Below are positions 32,711 through 35,300 of a stretch of DNA of 35,300 nucleotides, one piece after another. The position numbers and the translations under genes are program-made. Source of the stretch: Verrucomicrobiota bacterium (GTDB taxonomy: Bacteria; Verrucomicrobiota; Verrucomicrobiia; Chthoniobacterales; UBA10450). The notes under the pieces were generated by a model. That model saw only the letters and a program-made list of their open reading frames with translations. It searched no databases and was not told where the DNA came from. Numbering within the stretch: the stretch's first letter is position 1; every line of letters begins with the position of its first letter. The stretch covers positions 1 to 35,300 of the forward strand of contig QHPD01000120.1 of NCBI GenBank assembly GCA_003218975.1. Reading direction: 5' to 3'.

Positions 32711-32784
32711 ATCGCCAATGCAATCGGCTACGCCAAGTTTTACAGTCGCTCAGATGATGCCGTGATCCGGTTTACGATGCGGCT
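32711..32784 (+). pseudogene. Fragment of a repeated hypothetical ORF (copy 2)
   Basis: Reads IANAIGYAKFYSRSDDAVIR on the plus strand, matching the piece at 30416-30547 (SNAIGYAKVFSRSHDAVIR). Similarity stops where an S74 N-terminal remnant joins at 32785, so one element was broken by the other or both by a recombination event. Confidence 0.5.
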
Positions 32785-32931
32785 GAAGCCCGGATAGCCT
32801 CCATCCGGTGCCGGCGAAACTGCGTGCGCACTTGCTGAAAGCGCAAAGCAAGCGAGCATGAGCGTAATGAGGAAGAAACCGTATCGTAAAGCCGATGCGT
32901 TAATCGGATTTGTTATCGATAGTGTCTTCAT
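32785..32931 (-). pseudogene. N-terminal remnant of an S74/NTAVG gene
   Basis: From ATG 32931 the frame codes for MKTLSITNPINASALRYGFF, LITLMLACFALSASAHA (signal peptide) and VSPAPDGGYPGF, the same order as the start of copy 1. It then leaves the family at the next codon and ends in unrelated residues. The NTAVG repeats and S74 domain are missing. Confidence 0.75.
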
Positions 32932-33334
32932 AATTTTAGAGACTGATTCTGGGATCCACTGATGTTCTGGGGATCTGCGGGACGACGTTCTGGGAAAGTC
33001 GAAGAGGGTGAAGAACAAATTGTAGCCACGCGGCTACGGCACCTCGTTCGACGTCCTCATGAATCGAGCCGCTCGTTCTTGACCCCGGCGTTGCGCTGAG
33101 GTGCTGGTCGCCCCCACAATCGGCGCCTTCGCCAATGGAGTGACTGCTCGGGGACTGGACAAAATCCAAGTTCGCGCGGCCAGATCATCGGTATCGGTGC
33201 GCGACGAGGCTCGCCGCGGGACGAGTCCGTCCGGCTGGCGGACTTGGAAGTTTTGGCAAGTGCAATCACGGAAAACGTCGCGGCGCTCGCCGTGGCGAGC
33301 GCCGCTAAACTCATCGAATAAAACCAGGCTAGCT
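32932..33334. other. Stretch without a recognised gene
   Basis: No convincing coding frame. A minus-strand frame (33057-33314) starts with a small Ala-rich hydrophobic stretch but passes through the palindromic repeat at 33208 and has no family look. The stretch probably holds old repeat and gene debris. Confidence 0.5.
33208..33243. repeat. Palindromic repeat, intergenic relative of the guaA insert
   Basis: GGCTCG (33208-33213) pairs with CGAGTC (33222-33227), one G-T pair, and GTCCG pairs with CGGAC (33239-33243). Layout and bases match the in-frame guaA element at 3239-3271, with the second hairpin sharing bases with the first in both. Confidence 0.7.
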
Positions 33335-34812
33335 TTACTGATTGTTGAGCACCGTTTGCGGTGCTGGTTTGTTCACTTCAAGCTGAGCGCTGACCTTCTG
33401 GATTTGTGAGGCCTGTTCTTTCAGGGCGGCAGTAAGGGCTTGAATTTCCTTTTGCTGCTGTGCGACAGTCGCTTGGAAGTCCTGCTGTTGCTGGGCGATA
33501 AGCGCCTCTTGCTTTTCGACTGTGGACTTTAGCGCCTTCACTGTCTGATGCTCTTTGAGGAACTCGTTGAGCATCATGTTATAGATCGCGTTGTATCGGA
33601 CATTTTCGATTTGCCCCTTCCCATCGCGGACTGCCAATTTGGGATCGACCGCAGCTACGTCTTCGGCGATCAGCCCGTAATCAAGGTTTTGGTTTGGATC
33701 GATCTCCTTCTTGTAGTGGTAGGTGACTGGTTTGAGCTGGTAGAGCGCTTCGCTAGCGTTGTCCATGGGCTTGATGTCTTCTTTGTAGCGTCGCGATGAG
33801 GTGCCGTGACCCAGTAAACCCGTTGACAGGTTTACAGTGACAAAGTCCACGGTGCCCGCAGCAGCAGGCTGGGCAGTCGTGTTAATGTTGCGGATAAAGG
33901 TGTGGTTGCTGGTGTTGTCACCGACGACGTTTCTGCCGATACAAACCATGTTATTGGCTATAGTGGTGGCTTCGCCGGCACTTTGGCCGATAAGGGTATT
34001 GCCATCACCGCTGGTAACGTTGAGCCCCGCTTCATCACCGACGGCCGTATTACGCCGCCATCGATGTTGGTCTGGAGCGCTTTAAACCCAAAGGCGTTGT
34101 TGCGCTCTCCGATGGTGTTGTGCTGGAGCGCAAACGAACCGACGGCCGTGCTGGGGTCACCCGTCGGGTCCGCATCGCTGAATTGTAATGCGTTCCAACC
34201 AACGGCCGTATTATTGCCGGACTCTGTGTTGGTCTGGAGCGATTGACCGCCAAGGGCGGTGTTGTTGAAGCCGATCGTGTTGCTATTGAGCGCTACAATA
34301 CCTGTAGCCGTGTTGTCGTCGCCAGTTGTGTTGCTGAAGAGCGCTGAGAAACCGACCGCCGTGTTGTCATCGACAGTGTTGTGATTGAGCGCTTGGAAAC
34401 CCATGGCCGTGTTGTTATTGCCTATGAGGTTGGAGGCAAGAGCTCCCTGCCCCAAGGCCATGTTGAAGCTGCCGCCGGTGTTGAAGACCAGGGCATTTTC
34501 ACCTACCGCCGTGTTGTAGCCGCCGAGGTTATTGTGCAACAGTGCCTGAGCACCCACCGCCGTGTTGCTACCGCCACTGGTGTCCGCCCGGAGCGCCTTA
34601 AAGCCGAGAGCCGTGTTGAAGGTGCCAGAGGTAAGGCTGAAGAGGGCATTAAATCCCTCAGCGGTGTTGAAGCCGTTATAGAATCCATCCGGGGCCGGTG
34701 CCGGCAAAAGCTCCGGCGTAGCTGCTTGTGCCCTTGGCAAGAGCGCAAAACAGGCCAATACCAGTGGAATAACGAGCAGGGTTGTTGTTTTGAGTTTTAT
34801 TGATTGTTTCAT
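33335..34812 (-). pseudogene. S74-capped NTAVG-repeat protein, copy 3, with one frameshift
   Basis: From ATG 34812 the frame gives a signal peptide (TTTLLVIPLVLACFALLPRA) and about 250 residues of NTAVG repeats up to LQTNIDGG near 34050. There one base is missing. The right sense resumes in another frame as NTAVGDEAGLNVTSGDGNTL, then SSRRYKEDIKPMDN, DYGLIAEDVAAVDPKLAV, NAIYNMMLNEFLKEH and the coiled coil to TVLNNQ at 33335. Total 1478 bases, not a multiple of three. It could be a sequencing slip or a true loss. Upstream are TTGACA at 34913-34908 and an AAAGAAAGAT stretch before the ATG. Confidence 0.8.
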
Positions 34813-35218
34813 GTTTGGATCTTTCTTTGTTAGGATCTTTGGTTTTTTGGTTTGTGTTTGGGTGCTATTTTCTGCGGCGACGCTTTTGCCAAAAAAAATG
34901 CCTAACGTGTCAAGAAAAATCACAATCTTTCTTAGGCAGAAGTCTTGTCATTTTCATCGGTTTCCTTCGTCTGCATGTAAGTATGCTGAATTCCCGCATG
35001 CTTGTATATAGGACCTTAGTCCAATGCGATTCAGAGCGTGGAGAGAGCTCACTCGCTCGCCTTGACCGCGGGCGGATTCCAGCGTCCGGCGAGCGCCTCA
35101 GGCTTGGGCGCATAGAGCCGCATCGTCATGCCGAGGACGATCCCGCCTCATTATTGTCTGCCTTCTTGAGCTGTGATTCTCTTTAACTGGCGGAGGCGCT
35201 CATCGACCATCGAGCGCT
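34813..35218. other. Region upstream of S74 copy 3, with possible gene debris
   Basis: Bases 34813-34930 are the AT-rich leader and candidate promoter of copy 3. On the minus strand at 35049-35210 short frames read MVDERLRQLKRITAQEGRQ and, in the same frame after TAA TGA, GGIVLGMTMRLYAPKPEALA then GRWNPPAVKASE. They look like decayed coding DNA, but no family is recognised and no intact gene is present. Confidence 0.4.
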
Positions 35219-35300
35219 AGCGCAAAGCACGCCAGCGCGACCGGCAAGAATAATAAATCGATAGACGTGCTGTGCCTATCGGGGAAAAGCCCTGATTTTC
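35219..35300. repeat. 5'-region remnant of a further S74 gene at the window end
   Basis: The bases follow 27899-27922 and then 27964-28015 with few changes, but the roughly 40 bases in between, which in copy 2 hold the start codon and first signal-peptide codons, are missing. The join reads GCGACC-GGCAAGAATAA. The copy runs past the window edge, so its full extent is unknown. Confidence 0.7.

Noticed and set aside
24840-34812. CRISPR-like regular repeats
   Set aside because: The short repeated words (for example around ACGGCCGTGTTG) are codons of the NTAVG protein repeats, with variable spacing inside open frames. No cas genes are present.

Overview
The window looks like a chromosome segment of a soil-type Verrucomicrobiota bacterium (Spartobacteria/Chthoniobacterales-like). 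This is inferred from gene content. A Dop-like enzyme sits with a proteasomal-type AAA ATPase outside the Actinobacteria. There is a family of secreted S74-capped 'NTAVG' repeat proteins, a DUF1573/rhodanese/MauE/DUF2231 cluster, and many small paired-hairpin repeats scattered between and inside genes. No phage, plasmid, IS transposase or CRISPR array was seen.

Layout. 1-1300: gene debris, one small hypothetical gene, tRNA-Phe and palindromic repeats. 1300-7190: aat (minus), a small lipoprotein coupled to guaA (plus), then a minus-strand pair of ARC/Mpa-type ATPase and Dop. 7300-10240: tRNA-Asp, a small hypothetical gene, a Tat-exported hemerythrin/DoxX pair, a hypothetical gene and a GNAT acetyltransferase. 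10236-17351: a long minus-strand run of a degraded gene, a TonB-domain lipoprotein with a dead protease fold, a dimeric-barrel protein, a tiny basic protein, DUF2231-Rieske, DUF2231, MauE-like, rhodanese, DUF1573, rfbD and rfbB. 17540-21223: two large membrane proteins of glycosyltransferase-C type. 21220-24762: a PHP phosphoesterase (minus), tRNA-Leu, and the overlapping operon floA-nudix-LOG (plus). 24840-35300: a mosaic region with two full S74/NTAVG genes, one frameshifted S74 gene, three S74 remnants, a PQQ-type sugar dehydrogenase with FG-GAP repeats, proC and gene fragments.

How the genes fit together. DUF1573, rhodanese, MauE-like, DUF2231 and Rieske genes are packed with 4-5 bp overlaps or short gaps and suggest envelope or periplasmic redox work. 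rfbB/rfbD (dTDP-sugar synthesis) next to two membrane GT-C-like proteins suggest surface glycosylation. The Dop/ATPase pair is a partial Pup/UBact-type tagging system with no modifier, ligase or 20S subunits in the window.

The most notable observations are three. Palindromic repeats lie in frame inside guaA and the GNAT gene, with relatives in nearby intergenic DNA. The S74 family shows clear recombination: a perfect 199-bp direct repeat, chimeric C-termini, silent fragments and shared 5' regions. The ATPase paired with Dop lacks the usual C-terminal proteasome-docking tail.
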